Positions 46,689-55,789 of a stretch of 64,000 nt of DNA are shown here, in pieces. The DNA lies in the NCBI RefSeq assembly GCF_001244735.1, contig NZ_LN868937.1, positions 624,707 to 688,706 of the forward strand. The letters run 5' to 3'. Within the stretch, counting starts at the first letter, position 1; each line of letters opens with the position of its first letter. The notes beneath the pieces are model-generated. The model did no database searches and was not told the DNA's origin. It worked only from the letters and a program-made list of their open reading frames with translations. Source of the DNA: Bacillus andreraoultii. GTDB lineage: Bacteria; Bacillota; Bacilli; Bacillales; Caldibacillaceae. A program made the position numbers and the translations under genes.

Positions 46689-47876
46689 TTGGAGTGGTTG
46701 ATTGAGCTTGGAAAAGGAATCGGTAAGTTTTTTCTTGACCCGTTGCTTTATTTCGGAGTCCTGTATGCAATTTATTTAGGCTATATCCGGGTGAAGCGTG
46801 AGAGAAGTAATTTTCATGTTCGTGTGCAAGATGGTTGGTTTGAGGCGCGGACGTATTTAAGTAAGGGATTGCTTCTTGGGTTTGTTTTATCAATTGTCAT
46901 TTTTGCAGTAGGTTTTATAATTCCGTTAGCATTTGTTTTAACTGTTTCAGCGGTGACAGTACTTTTTGCTTTGATTTTAAAGCCGAGCGTACTTTCTCCT
47001 GCATATACGTTAGGGGTTAGTTTCTTCCTTGTAATGGCAATCTATCTTTTTCAAGTAAATGTCCCGATTTTTCAAGAGAGTTTTAATCATATAGATTCAG
47101 CAGTTATACCAGGGGTGGCTTTACTAACAGGGTTTCTCTTGTTAGCTGAAGGAATACTAATTTCAAGAAATGCAAAACAACATACTTCACCTAAATTAAT
47201 TCGAAGTAAACGGGGGTTGAATGTCGGTATTCATGAGACGAAGCGGTTATGGATGGTTCCGTTATTATTTTTAGTTCCGGCAGATGCGCTATCGCTCCCA
47301 TTTGATTTTTGGCCGATCGTTCCTGTAGGGGATCAGTCATTTACACTTTTATTTATTCCGTATTGGATTGGTTTTGCGAATCAAATTCGTAGTCTTCATC
47401 CAAGCCACTCTTTACAGATTCATGGGAAGAAAGTTTTCTTACTAGGAATCCTTGTAAGTATCGTTGGTGCGGTTGGTTTTTGGGTTGAACTAGCATCTAT
47501 TGTCGGAGTTTCTATTGCTATTCTTGGTCGGTTGTTAATTTCAATAAGACAATACGTTCGTGACAATGGACAGACTTATTACTTTTCGAAAAATCAACCT
47601 GGTATTGTTATTTTAGATATTTTACCAGGGACACCAGCTGATAAAATGGAATTAAAGATTGGTGAGGTAATCAAAACGGTTAATGGGGTACACGTCCAAA
47701 CGGAACAAGAGTATTACGAAGCACTTCAGTTAAATCGTGCATATTGCAAACTTGAGGTTATCGATGACAATGGTGAAAATCGTTTTGTCAATCGTGCTTT
47801 ATATGAAGGTGAACATCACGAACTAGGAATTATTACATTTGGTATGGAAAACCAATGGAAAAAAGATGTTAGTTAA
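46689..47876 (+). CDS. minJ: Cell-division topology protein MinJ-like (PDZ membrane protein)
   Basis: The 395-residue protein has about seven membrane helices followed by a C-terminal PDZ domain (GIVILDILPGTPADKMELKI, GEVIKTVNGVHVQTEQEYYE). Size, layout and location after ctpB match B. subtilis MinJ, which links DivIVA to MinCD at the poles. The TTG at 46689 (GGGGGTG just upstream) gives an N-terminus (EWLIELGKGIGKFFLDPL) that aligns with B. subtilis MinJ; upstream in-frame starts at 46635, 46668 and 46681 cannot be excluded. Confidence 0.88.
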   Translation: MEWLIELGKGIGKFFLDPLLYFGVLYAIYLGYIRVKRERSNFHVRVQDGWFEARTYLSKGLLLGFVLSIVIFAVGFIIPLAFVLTVSAVTVLFALILKPSVLSPAYTLGVSFFLVMAIYLFQVNVPIFQESFNHIDSAVIPGVALLTGFLLLAEGILISRNAKQHTSPKLIRSKRGLNVGIHETKRLWMVPLLFLVPADALSLPFDFWPIVPVGDQSFTLLFIPYWIGFANQIRSLHPSHSLQIHGKKVFLLGILVSIVGAVGFWVELASIVGVSIAILGRLLISIRQYVRDNGQTYYFSKNQPGIVILDILPGTPADKMELKIGEVIKTVNGVHVQTEQEYYEALQLNRAYCKLEVIDDNGENRFVNRALYEGEHHELGIITFGMENQWKKDVS

Positions 47877-47928
47877 AAGAGTAGACTACGAATCAGCATC
47901 ATGTAATAAAATTTAAATAATTTCTTAA

Positions 47929-47958
47929 AGGCGAATTCATATCGAGTTCGTCTATTTT
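47929..47958 (+). terminator. Probable terminator of minJ
   Basis: AGGCGAA pairs with TTCGTCT across an 11-base loop, followed by ATTTTT. Confidence 0.5.
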
Positions 47959-48173
47959 TGTATAATTAAATGATTATATTCTATATAAAGAGGCCTAATT
48001 GCATATATTTATTAAACAGAGAACTTTTCCTATAATTCATTCGTGAAAAAACTTTGAATGGAAAAAAGCAGGCATTAGGACAAATTCATCATTTTCAATC
48101 TTTTGTATCAAAATTAATTCGCACAAAGCATAGTGACTACGAAGAAAGCGGTGATACGTTGGATTCTATAGAT

Positions 48174-49292
48174 ATGATTAGGACGTATATGGAACAGCAC
48201 GTAGAAGGAATGTTATCGGATATAAAATATTTAGTTGAGTGTGACTCTCCATCATTGTATAAAGAATTGACAGATCGTTGTGGTGTGCGTATACAGGAGC
48301 TTCTCGTTAACTATTTTGGTAACCGCGCTCAAATTTTACAACAACAAGAATATGGAAACCATTTAAAATTTGAATACGGTAAAGGGAAGGGGAAGATATT
48401 AATCCTTTCACACTTCGATACGGTTTGGGAACCAGGTGAGTTAGCTTGGAAAGTAGTGGGAGATTTATGTTTTGGCCCAGGTGTTTTAGATATGAAGGGT
48501 GGACTTGTTCAAGCAATATGGGCAGTAAAAGCAATTCAAGATTTACAGTTATCTTTACGAAAAAAGATTGTATTTCTTTTTACGAGTGATGAGGAATTAG
48601 GAAGTCCAAGTTCAAGGAAAATTATTGAGGAGGAAGCTAAAACTAGTCACTTTACGCTCGTAACGGAGCCACCTGTTGTTGGGACAGGGGCATTAAAAAC
48701 AGCGAGAAAAGGTGCTTCCCAATATATGATAAACATTACAGGAATCGCAGCCCATGCAGGAAATAATCCACATAAAGGAGTGAATGCGATTTGGGAGGCG
48801 GCAAAGATTATTGATTATCTGCAGTCGTTAACCGATTATAAGAAGGGCACAACGGTCAATGTCGGCCTCGTTCACGGTGGAGGAAAACTAAATGTCATAC
48901 CCGATAAGGCAGAAATTGGTGTAGATATACGTGCAGAGAACTTAGCAGAACAGGGGCGCATGGATAAGATTATTACTAATCTCAAACCATTTTTGAAAGG
49001 AACTAAGCTTGAAATCAGTGGAGGTATAAACAGACCCCCGATGGTCCGGAATGATGAGAGCGTCAAATTATTTAAAAAGGCGAGAAAAATTGGGAAATCA
49101 CTTGGCCTCGATATACAAGAAGCAGCCGTTGGTGGGGTGAGTGATGGAAATTTTACTTCATCGCTTGGGATTCCAACTTTAGATGGTTTAGGTGTTGTTG
49201 GTGAAGGAATTCATGCAAGAAACGAGCATATGATTATAAGTCATCTACCGAGGCGAGCTACGTTATTTTGTCAATTATTACTCTCTTTATAA
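48174..49292 (+). CDS. M20-family metallopeptidase (carboxypeptidase G2-like)
   Basis: This two-zinc exopeptidase of about 372 residues has metal ligands in HFDTVWEPGELAW, PGVLDMKGGLVQA, the catalytic glutamates in SDEELGSPSS, and TEPPV, plus the dimerisation domain (KGASQYMINITGIAAHAGNN). The family removes C-terminal residues such as glutamate from folates or peptides; the true substrate is unknown. The start is uncertain: a TTG at 48054 would add 40 residues unlike the family, so the ATG at 48174 is chosen, though neither has a good ribosome binding site. It is a single gene between minJ and the quinone-stress pair. Confidence 0.85.
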   Translation: MIRTYMEQHVEGMLSDIKYLVECDSPSLYKELTDRCGVRIQELLVNYFGNRAQILQQQEYGNHLKFEYGKGKGKILILSHFDTVWEPGELAWKVVGDLCFGPGVLDMKGGLVQAIWAVKAIQDLQLSLRKKIVFLFTSDEELGSPSSRKIIEEEAKTSHFTLVTEPPVVGTGALKTARKGASQYMINITGIAAHAGNNPHKGVNAIWEAAKIIDYLQSLTDYKKGTTVNVGLVHGGGKLNVIPDKAEIGVDIRAENLAEQGRMDKIITNLKPFLKGTKLEISGGINRPPMVRNDESVKLFKKARKIGKSLGLDIQEAAVGGVSDGNFTSSLGIPTLDGLGVVGEGIHARNEHMIISHLPRRATLFCQLLLSL

Positions 49293-49496
49293 AATTGTTG
49301 TTAACATTTTTAAATGAAAGCATAAGAATTTTAAAGTCCCTTCACCCACTGATGAAACGCATTCTTTTCAAGAATAAGAATGTGTATAAGATGGATGCTG
49401 TTTAGTTTGCAATCGAATAGATGGAGGCGGCCGCATAACCTCATCCATTTGTCACGAGGGTGATTGTTTGACATGAAGGAAATCACAGTATATAAT

Positions 49497-49514
49497 TATC
49501 TCGAATTAGAGATA
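49497..49514 (+). promoter_or_regulatory. MhqR-type operator
   Basis: TATCTCGAATTAGAGATA is an almost perfect palindrome and matches the inverted repeat known for B. subtilis MhqR (tATCTcgaAtTCgAGATa) at all but about one position. It lies 57 bases before the dioxygenase start. Confidence 0.8.
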
Positions 49515-49571
49515 TACTAAAGGGATTATTTTTTAAAAACTATATGGATAATAAATAAGGAGAAGATTTCA

Positions 49572-50519
49572 TTGAAAAAGACGAAGGGCATCCATCATAT
49601 TTCTGCTATTGTCGGTAATCCTCAAGAGAATGTTGATTTTTATTCAAGCGTACTCGGTTTACGGCTTGTGAAAAAAACAGTAAATTTTGATGACCCAGGT
49701 ACATACCATTTTTACTTCGGGGACGAAAGTGGAAACCCAGGAACAATTATTACATTTTTCCCATGGCAAAGGGCATATAAAGGACGTATCGGTGGAGGAC
49801 AAGTTGGAACTACTACGTACGTCATTCCATTAGGAGCAATGAAATTTTGGAAACAGCGATTGGATAAGTTTTCTATTTCATTTGAAAAACAAGTTCGATT
49901 TGGTGAAGAATACGTACAGTTTGAAGATCCACATGGACTGAAACTTGAGTTAGTTGAACGGAATGAAGGAAAACGAAATGATTGGAATATAGACGATATC
50001 ACCCCAGATGTTGCGATTAAAGGTTTTGGTGGTGCGGTACTATTATCGACACAACCAGAGAAAACGGCAGAGCTTCTTCATCATGTACTAGGGCTTGATT
50101 TAGTGGGTGAGGATAATCAATTTATTCGTTTTCGAGCACGAGATGAGATTGGGAATACGATTGATTTGAATAAGTTGCCAGTTCCACGAGGCCGAATGGG
50201 TGTGGGAACGGTTCATCATATCGCTTGGCGGGCGGATGATAATAAAGATCAACTAGATTGGAACCAGCTTGTAACGGAAAATGGTTATCATGTTACAGAT
50301 GTGAAGGACAGAAATTATTTTCATTCAATTTACTTTAGGGAATATGGGGAATTGTTATTTGAAATCGCAACAGATCTGCCTGGTTTTGCCATTGATGAAC
50401 GGATAGAACAGCTAGGTGAAGCGTTAAAGCTACCATCACAATTTGAACCAATGCGTGAAAAAATTGAGTCGGTACTATCACCGATTACCGTTCGTGTTGA
50501 AGGTAAAAAATACGTTTAA
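49572..50519 (+). CDS. Ring-cleaving dioxygenase, VOC superfamily (MhqO-like)
   Basis: The 315-residue protein consists of paired glyoxalase/bleomycin-resistance folds. It starts KGIHHISAIVGNPQENVDFY with the first metal histidine, has a second in GTVHHIAWRADD and the glutamate in GELLFEIATDLPGF. In B. subtilis homologues MhqA, MhqE and MhqO detoxify hydroquinones and catechols and are controlled by MhqR. The matching operator upstream and the esterase downstream (20 bases away) make the same role likely here. The start is TTG with AAGGAGAAG upstream. Confidence 0.9.
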   Translation: MKKTKGIHHISAIVGNPQENVDFYSSVLGLRLVKKTVNFDDPGTYHFYFGDESGNPGTIITFFPWQRAYKGRIGGGQVGTTTYVIPLGAMKFWKQRLDKFSISFEKQVRFGEEYVQFEDPHGLKLELVERNEGKRNDWNIDDITPDVAIKGFGGAVLLSTQPEKTAELLHHVLGLDLVGEDNQFIRFRARDEIGNTIDLNKLPVPRGRMGVGTVHHIAWRADDNKDQLDWNQLVTENGYHVTDVKDRNYFHSIYFREYGELLFEIATDLPGFAIDERIEQLGEALKLPSQFEPMREKIESVLSPITVRVEGKKYV

Positions 50520-50539
50520 GAGAATAGGGAGTGGGGCTT

Positions 50540-51148
50540 ATGAAACATCTTTTTAAAAAGGGAACAGACGAGGCGAAACCTACATTATTATTACTTCATG
50601 GGACGGGAGGTAATGAGCAAGACTTATTGCCAATAGCGAATGAAGTTGACCCGACCGCATCTGTATTAAGTGTTCGTGGAAATGTGTTGGAAAACGGAAT
50701 GCCGCGCTTTTTTAGAAGATTAGCGGAAGGGATTTTTGATATCGAGGACTTAGTGGCGCGAACAAAAGAATTACATGGATTTCTTGATGAAGCAGCCGAA
50801 AAATATCAATTTAATCGTGAAAATATTGTTGCCATCGGATACTCGAACGGGGCGAACATCGCAGCAAGTCTTTTATTCCACGAAGAAAACGCATTGGAAG
50901 CTGCAATTTTACATCATCCAATGGTGCCAAGAAGAGGAATTGAATTACCAAATTTAGAAGGTAAGAGAGTTCTCATTACGGCTGGGACAAACGACCCAAT
51001 TTGCCCACAACAAGAATCGATTGAATTAGAAGAGCTACTTAAAAATGCTGGGGCTACGGTCGACATCCATTGGGAAAACTACGGTCACCAGTTAACATAT
51101 TCTGAAGTTGATGCAGCGAAAAAATGGTACACACAAAATTTCACTTAA
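50540..51148 (+). CDS. MhqD-like alpha/beta hydrolase (carboxylesterase family)
   Basis: The 202-residue alpha/beta hydrolase has the oxyanion loop LLLHGTGGNEQDLLP, nucleophile elbow GYSNGANIAASLL, aspartate in TAGTNDPICPQ and histidine in YGHQLTYSE. It matches B. subtilis MhqD, a phospholipase/carboxylesterase-family protein co-regulated with ring-cleaving dioxygenases in the quinone response. The ATG at 50540 is used, with GGGAG upstream; a GTG nine bases earlier is possible. It shares the operon and the MhqR-type operator with the dioxygenase gene. Confidence 0.88.
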   Translation: MKHLFKKGTDEAKPTLLLLHGTGGNEQDLLPIANEVDPTASVLSVRGNVLENGMPRFFRRLAEGIFDIEDLVARTKELHGFLDEAAEKYQFNRENIVAIGYSNGANIAASLLFHEENALEAAILHHPMVPRRGIELPNLEGKRVLITAGTNDPICPQQESIELEELLKNAGATVDIHWENYGHQLTYSEVDAAKKWYTQNFT

Positions 51149-51150
51149 GG

Positions 51151-51268
51151 TTGACCAAAAAGTGGATATCCTAAAAACTGTGATATCAAGAATGTTGATA
51201 TATTAAAGTTGTGAAACATGGAGAGGGGCATCCGGAAACCAAAATATGACTTTCTGGACAGTCCTTTT
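51151..51268 (+). repeat. Dispersed hairpin element, copy 2
   Basis: This follows the esterase stop codon by two bases and aligns with copies at 59281 (same orientation) and 33286 (reverse). Shared blocks are AAAAGTGGATATCC, a TATCAAGAATGTTGATA hairpin, and GGGGCATCC...CTGGAC as the terminal stem. It has no coding sense. Confidence 0.8.
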
Positions 51269-51505
51269 GTTATTTTGGAAGTTGGCACATATAACCTTTC
51301 TACGTATCCTTTGTAATAGCACATCCTCGTCGAAGGACACACACATCCTTCTACGTTTTATTCGTTTTAGCGCCTCCCCTTTTTTGTTAAGAGAAGTCAC
51401 TTATCTCCTAATGTTTGAAAAAATCATGCAAATTAGTAACCAATTGTTTCCATTTCGGGTAAAAAGCTTTAAAATGGAAATATCTATAAAAAAGGAGTGA
51501 CAGAT

Positions 51506-53311
51506 ATGAAATATATAGACACTTGGGATTTAGATTCCATTATACCTGGTGGAACGAAATCACCGGAATTACAAGCGAAACTAAAGAAAATTGGTGAACA
51601 AATCGAGGAATATGAAAAGTTAATTACAGCTTGGAATTTTGCAGAAAACAAATCAGCCGAACCATTCAAAGCGATTTTAAAAAAGCATGAAACAATTGAA
51701 AAGGGACTTGCTCAATCAGCAACTTTTGTTCAAATGTGGCATGATGCATTTACGAACGACGAATATGCAAATGTTGTCATGGGCCAAGTTCTTGATTTAG
51801 ATAGCAAATTGGAAAATATTTATACGATTTTCACGAAAAAATTAGTTGCGATATCGGATTCGGATTGGGATACACTTTTACAAGATGGAGAATTAACTGA
51901 GGTTGCTTTTGCGTTAAATGAAATACGAGATCAAGGAAAGCGTCTTTTATCTGAAGCAGAAGAAAAAATTATTACAGAATTAAATAAAGATGGGTTAACG
52001 GCATGGAGCAAGCTTTATGATACAACGGTTTCCATCATGACCATTCCATTCACAGACAATGATGGAAAAACGACACAATTATCTGTTGGGCAAGCAATGA
52101 ATCGAATGTATGCCGACCCAGATCCAGCTGTACGTAAACAGTTATTCGAAAATTGGGAAGCAGCGTGGGAAAAGTTTGCACCGATTTTTACCGATACATT
52201 AAATCACCTAGACGGTTATCGCCTTACATTACAAAATTTCCATAATCGGAAGGACTATTTAGAAGAGCCGCTCGAATATAATCGGATGACAAAAGAAACT
52301 TTGGATGCGATGTGGACAGCAGTTGCGAATAATAAAGAACCTTTTGTTAAATTTTTGAAGCAAAAAGCGAAATTATTAGGGATGGAGAAACTTGGTTGGC
52401 AAGACGTGGATGCTCCTGTTGCCCTTGGAGATACAAAACCAACTCGTTTTACATATGATGAAGCTTGTGATTTTGTTATTGAACATTTTGCCAGTTTTGG
52501 ACCGAAGTTAGCCGATTTTGCGAAATATGCCTTAGAAAATCGTTGGGTTGAAGCAGAAGATCGCCCGAATAAACGACCAGGTGGGTATTGTACAGACTTA
52601 CCAGAATTTGGTGAGTCCCGTATATTTATGACATTTACTGGCTCTTCAAGTGACACGAGTACCCTTGCTCATGAATTAGGTCATGCGTTCCATAGTCATG
52701 TCATGCGTGATTTACCTACATTAAATCGGAACTATGCAATGAATGTTGCCGAAACAGCAAGTACGTTTGCTGAAACGATTATTGGCAATGCAACAGTTAC
52801 AAATGCAAAAACAGATGGCGAGAAGCTTTCTCTTTTAAATGATAAAATGGGAAATGCCATTGCGATGTTTATGAATATTCATGCGCGATTTATTTTTGAA
52901 AATGCTTTTTATGCGGAACGGGCGAAAGGGATTGTTTCCGAACAACGATTGAATGAGTTAATGTTGGAGGCGCAAAAAGAAGCATTTTGCGATAGTTTAG
53001 CGAGTTATCACCCGCATTTCTGGTGTAGTAAATTGCATTTCTTCATTGATGATGTGCCATTTTATAACTTCCCGTACACATTTGGATACTTGTTCAGCTT
53101 AGGAATTTATGCAGAATTTTTGAAAAGTCCAAATGGCTTTGAGGAAAAATATATTGCCCTATTACGTGATACTGGCTCGATGAAAGTAGAAGAGCTAGCG
53201 ATGAAACATCTTGGTGTGGATGTGACGAAACCAGATTTCTGGGAAGCAGGAATAAAATTAGCGGCACAAGATGCGGAAGAGTTTATTTCATTAGCGGAAA
53301 AATTAGCGTAA
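51506..53311 (+). CDS. pepF: Oligoendopeptidase F (M3B metallopeptidase)
   Basis: This 601-residue cytosolic zinc peptidase cleaves short peptides. The HExxH motif lies in STLAHELGHAFHSHV (about residue 385), with the third zinc ligand in the downstream helix (NVAETASTFAETII). N-terminal helical domain and length are typical. The ATG at 51506 lies nine bases after AAAGGAG; a GTG at 51497 is too close. The gene is monocistronic. Family members act in peptide recycling and, in B. subtilis, influence sporulation when overproduced. Confidence 0.94.
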   Translation: MKYIDTWDLDSIIPGGTKSPELQAKLKKIGEQIEEYEKLITAWNFAENKSAEPFKAILKKHETIEKGLAQSATFVQMWHDAFTNDEYANVVMGQVLDLDSKLENIYTIFTKKLVAISDSDWDTLLQDGELTEVAFALNEIRDQGKRLLSEAEEKIITELNKDGLTAWSKLYDTTVSIMTIPFTDNDGKTTQLSVGQAMNRMYADPDPAVRKQLFENWEAAWEKFAPIFTDTLNHLDGYRLTLQNFHNRKDYLEEPLEYNRMTKETLDAMWTAVANNKEPFVKFLKQKAKLLGMEKLGWQDVDAPVALGDTKPTRFTYDEACDFVIEHFASFGPKLADFAKYALENRWVEAEDRPNKRPGGYCTDLPEFGESRIFMTFTGSSSDTSTLAHELGHAFHSHVMRDLPTLNRNYAMNVAETASTFAETIIGNATVTNAKTDGEKLSLLNDKMGNAIAMFMNIHARFIFENAFYAERAKGIVSEQRLNELMLEAQKEAFCDSLASYHPHFWCSKLHFFIDDVPFYNFPYTFGYLFSLGIYAEFLKSPNGFEEKYIALLRDTGSMKVEELAMKHLGVDVTKPDFWEAGIKLAAQDAEEFISLAEKLA

Positions 53312-53543
53312 CAGTATCAGTTCAGGTGATTATGAATTATTGTTTATTTATACCCTTATGGGGTACCTGTTATTTAAATAATATGATGAAGTGGATATTC
53401 CATATTTCCATGTGGAACTGGAAAATCCAAAATTATTTTATATAAGGAGCAGAATAATGAGCAACTATTCCAAAAAAAAGCCTATGGATAGAAAGATGAG
53501 TTAGTCAATAAAACATAAGATAGATTGTGTCAGTCTCAATAAA
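53312..53543. other. Gene-poor stretch after pepF
   Basis: Holds only a 15-codon frame at 53457 (MSNYSKKKPMDRKMS) preceded by AAGGAG; whether it is translated is unknown. No clear pepF terminator was found. Confidence 0.35.
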
Positions 53544-54335
53544 TCAAAATCGGAGTACGAAAAAGGAAATATAGAAGATATAGGTGACTCTTAAGCCTTT
53601 AGTTAAATAATGAAATAAAAAGGCTAAACTTTTAGCCTTTTTATTTCTTATTACATAGTAACCAATTTTCATATGGTTAGTCATTTTATGGTAACTTGCA
53701 AATGTAACAAAGGCTTTAGGTGGGATGGGATCTCCTACAGATAAATATTGATTTGCACCAAAGTAATATGCTTGCCATACAATTAAAGAGCAATAAGTAG
53801 TTTTAGTTTTTAGAGACTCTCTAAGGTTATTTTCAAAAGTTACTTTATAAGATTTATTAGCACCTTTCCCTCCAGGTCCATAGTAATTTTTGCCCAGGTT
53901 GAAGCTTTTTTTCCTGTTGTGAAGTTGTTTGGTCTGATAACAATTTTTTTTATAATTTTTGAACCAAGTGTCTTTTGAGATAACTTTAGGTTTAGAATTC
54001 TTTCCAGCAGTATGTATAACGGAAGAACCATTTGAATGTACTATTCCAACATGTCCTGAAATTCCTTTACAAATATTTTTGTCATTTTTACACTGTGTAC
54101 TTGGAGTGTATAATATATCTTCTGCTCTAGGTTTATACTGATTTTTAGTTGCTTGTGTGCTGATGTTCGAATCACTCTCAAAGCTATATTCGCCATCAGG
54201 AATACTTTCCAATACTTTCTCAAATTCTTTATTTAGTTGTTCATCATCAAAATCAATAGAATTAGCTGAAACTTGAGTTATGCCTATACCCAATAGCAAA
54301 AAGAGTATACTAATACACATGCTAACTTTTTTCAT
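53544..54335 (-). CDS. Secreted papain-like (NlpC/P60, YiiX-type) protein with abnormal C-terminus
   Basis: The 263-residue protein has a signal peptide (ending QVSANS, about 25), then a domain resembling circularly permuted NlpC/P60 papain-like enzymes: a histidine in GHVGIVHSNGSSVIHTAG and a cysteine in TYCSLIVWQAYYFG. Such enzymes cut peptides or amides in the wall or lipids. The frame runs through the gene's own terminator hairpin (53617-53642), adding about 28 odd residues (SLAFLFHYLTKGLRVTYIFY) to a natural-looking end near YYVIRN; the original stop has probably been lost. The ATG has AAGGGAG upstream. Substrate unknown. Confidence 0.68.
   Translation of the reverse strand: MKKVSMCISILFLLLGIGITQVSANSIDFDDEQLNKEFEKVLESIPDGEYSFESDSNISTQATKNQYKPRAEDILYTPSTQCKNDKNICKGISGHVGIVHSNGSSVIHTAGKNSKPKVISKDTWFKNYKKNCYQTKQLHNRKKSFNLGKNYYGPGGKGANKSYKVTFENNLRESLKTKTTYCSLIVWQAYYFGANQYLSVGDPIPPKAFVTFASYHKMTNHMKIGYYVIRNKKAKSLAFLFHYLTKGLRVTYIFYISFFVLRF
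53617..53642 (-). terminator. Terminator hairpin lying inside the preceding reading frame
   Basis: AAAAAGGCTAAA and TTTAGCCTTTTT form a perfect 12-bp stem with a very short loop. On the minus strand it should end transcription, leaving the last 70 bases of the frame mostly untranscribed. Confidence 0.75.
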
Positions 54336-54446
54336 TTACTTAATCTCCCTTCCAAAATGTGGTAGTCTAGTTAACTATCATTTTAAGTCTTTAATGAAAT
54401 ATGCCAACCTCTTGAATAGAATGAAAAATTTTAATGGAGTCTTTTT

Positions 54447-54746
54447 ATGAAAAAGTTATTAATTTTAAATTTAGTTATCGTATTAGCGTTGTTAGGGATC
54501 ATAGGATATGTTAAATATAAGAATTATAAAATAGGTGATATTGATGAGCGTGAAGAAATATTAGTCGCTGCTACTTATGATTTGTTTCATGAAAAAAATA
54601 TAGATTTAAAAGAGATACAAAAGATACAAGTTACTAGACTGGAAGCCGGAGTGTATCCATTTTTTTATTTGGTGACAGTAGATCTAAATAACGGAGAATC
54701 CTATGAATATAGCTGGAAAAATAAAAAAAAGATAAACTTGATATAA
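54447..54746 (+). CDS. Small membrane-anchored protein of unknown function
   Basis: The 99-residue protein has one N-terminal membrane helix (LLILNLVIVLALLGIIGYV) followed by a charged extracytoplasmic domain with YPFFYLVTVDLNNGESYEYSW. It resembles DUF3139-type small proteins in size and layout, but that is a weak impression. The ATG follows GGAGTC by nine bases. It is divergent from the papain-like secreted protein, 111 bases away. Function not recognised. Confidence 0.68.
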   Translation: MKKLLILNLVIVLALLGIIGYVKYKNYKIGDIDEREEILVAATYDLFHEKNIDLKEIQKIQVTRLEAGVYPFFYLVTVDLNNGESYEYSWKNKKKINLI

Positions 54747-55239
54747 CACACCATACACCGTAAAGAGATATTACCAATGAGATTAAGAGGGAAAAAGGTT
54801 GAGATACAGAAGATTAACAAGGCGACGAATTTGTAGTTGAGCGAATCAATGAATTTAATCATTCAAAAGTTGTAAATAGTGGGGAATATGGGTAAATACA
54901 GCATTGCCAATACGATAAAAGAGTAACGAGCGAAATTCATTGCAAACACATTCGTAAAATCACCTTCCCAGAATAGTTTACAAATCTTAAAAGGCATTCT
55001 CACCAAACGTTAACAAGATACGCGTGCTTATTCTTTTGGCGCGGTATTTTTTCTTATATTTTTTATCGTAACAACTACTGTAAAATAAAACTCATTAAAG
55101 AAGGATGATCCACAATCAACTTTTCCTCTTCTCTGTATGATAATGACTTTCCTACTAAAATTTCACCCATCATTCGTTGGTACTTTTACTAAAAATAGCT
55201 ATTGATGCATTGGCAAGTCGATGATAGAATATGTTGAAA
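54747..55239. other. Gene-free stretch
   Basis: A 24-codon frame near 54825 (GDEFVVERINEFNHSKVV) looks like the tail of a lost gene. Nothing else was recognised. Confidence 0.4.
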
Positions 55240-55274
55240 TAGTTAATGACTTGAATAGTTCACATGATTAACTA
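55240..55274 (+). promoter_or_regulatory. Inverted repeat, probable MarR-family operator
   Basis: TAGTTAAT (55240-55247) and ATTAACTA (55267-55274) are perfect inverted copies separated by 19 bases, 25 bases before the regulator start codon. The site probably mediates autoregulation. Confidence 0.5.
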
Positions 55275-55299
55275 ATATAATAAAAGGGATTTGATATAA

Positions 55300-55743
55300 A
55301 TGGACAAGATGGACATCCATGAGTTGGTCGATCGCTACATTGAGTTAACCCATGAAGTTTGGAAGCGGGGTGAAGCATTAACGAAAGAAGAAATTGGTGA
55401 AGAGGTAACGAATGATCAACATTACTTACTACGTTACATTTATAGTCGCCAAAGATGTACAACTACAGAACTAGCTGAAGCTTTTTCAGTTCAAAAAAGT
55501 GCCATTACAGCGATTATGAATAGACTTGTTGAAAAAAATATGATCGAACGAGTTCAAGATAAAAATGACCGCCGAGTACTGTATTTAACGTTAACAAAAG
55601 AGGGTAGAACATTATTTGAAAAAACCGAGGCACGTGTATTTAATTTGGTCGAATCAATCATTCAGCAATTCGGACAAGAAGAAATTGAAACATTCATTCG
55701 AACATATGAAAAGCTAGCAAATGTATTGAGAGAAATGCAGTAA
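55300..55743 (+). CDS. MarR-family transcriptional regulator
   Basis: The 147-residue winged-helix protein has the recognition region TELAEAFSVQKSAITAIMNR and the wing ERVQDKNDRRVLYLTLTKEG. It is followed after 46 bases by a large MMPL transporter gene, the same layout as B. subtilis ydgG-ydgH, so it most likely represses that pair and responds to an exported compound. AAAAGGGAT precedes the ATG. It is too distant in type to be confidently called the MhqR that would read the site at 49497. Confidence 0.9.
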   Translation: MDKMDIHELVDRYIELTHEVWKRGEALTKEEIGEEVTNDQHYLLRYIYSRQRCTTTELAEAFSVQKSAITAIMNRLVEKNMIERVQDKNDRRVLYLTLTKEGRTLFEKTEARVFNLVESIIQQFGQEEIETFIRTYEKLANVLREMQ

Positions 55744-55789
55744 TATAGAATACGCTATTTTATCTACATAAGCGAATGGAGGAAACACG

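Noticed and set aside
49428-49456. Hairpin GATGGAGG ... ACCTCATC before the dioxygenase gene
   Set aside because: The stem is imperfect and short, without a T-tract or relation to a known regulatory RNA.
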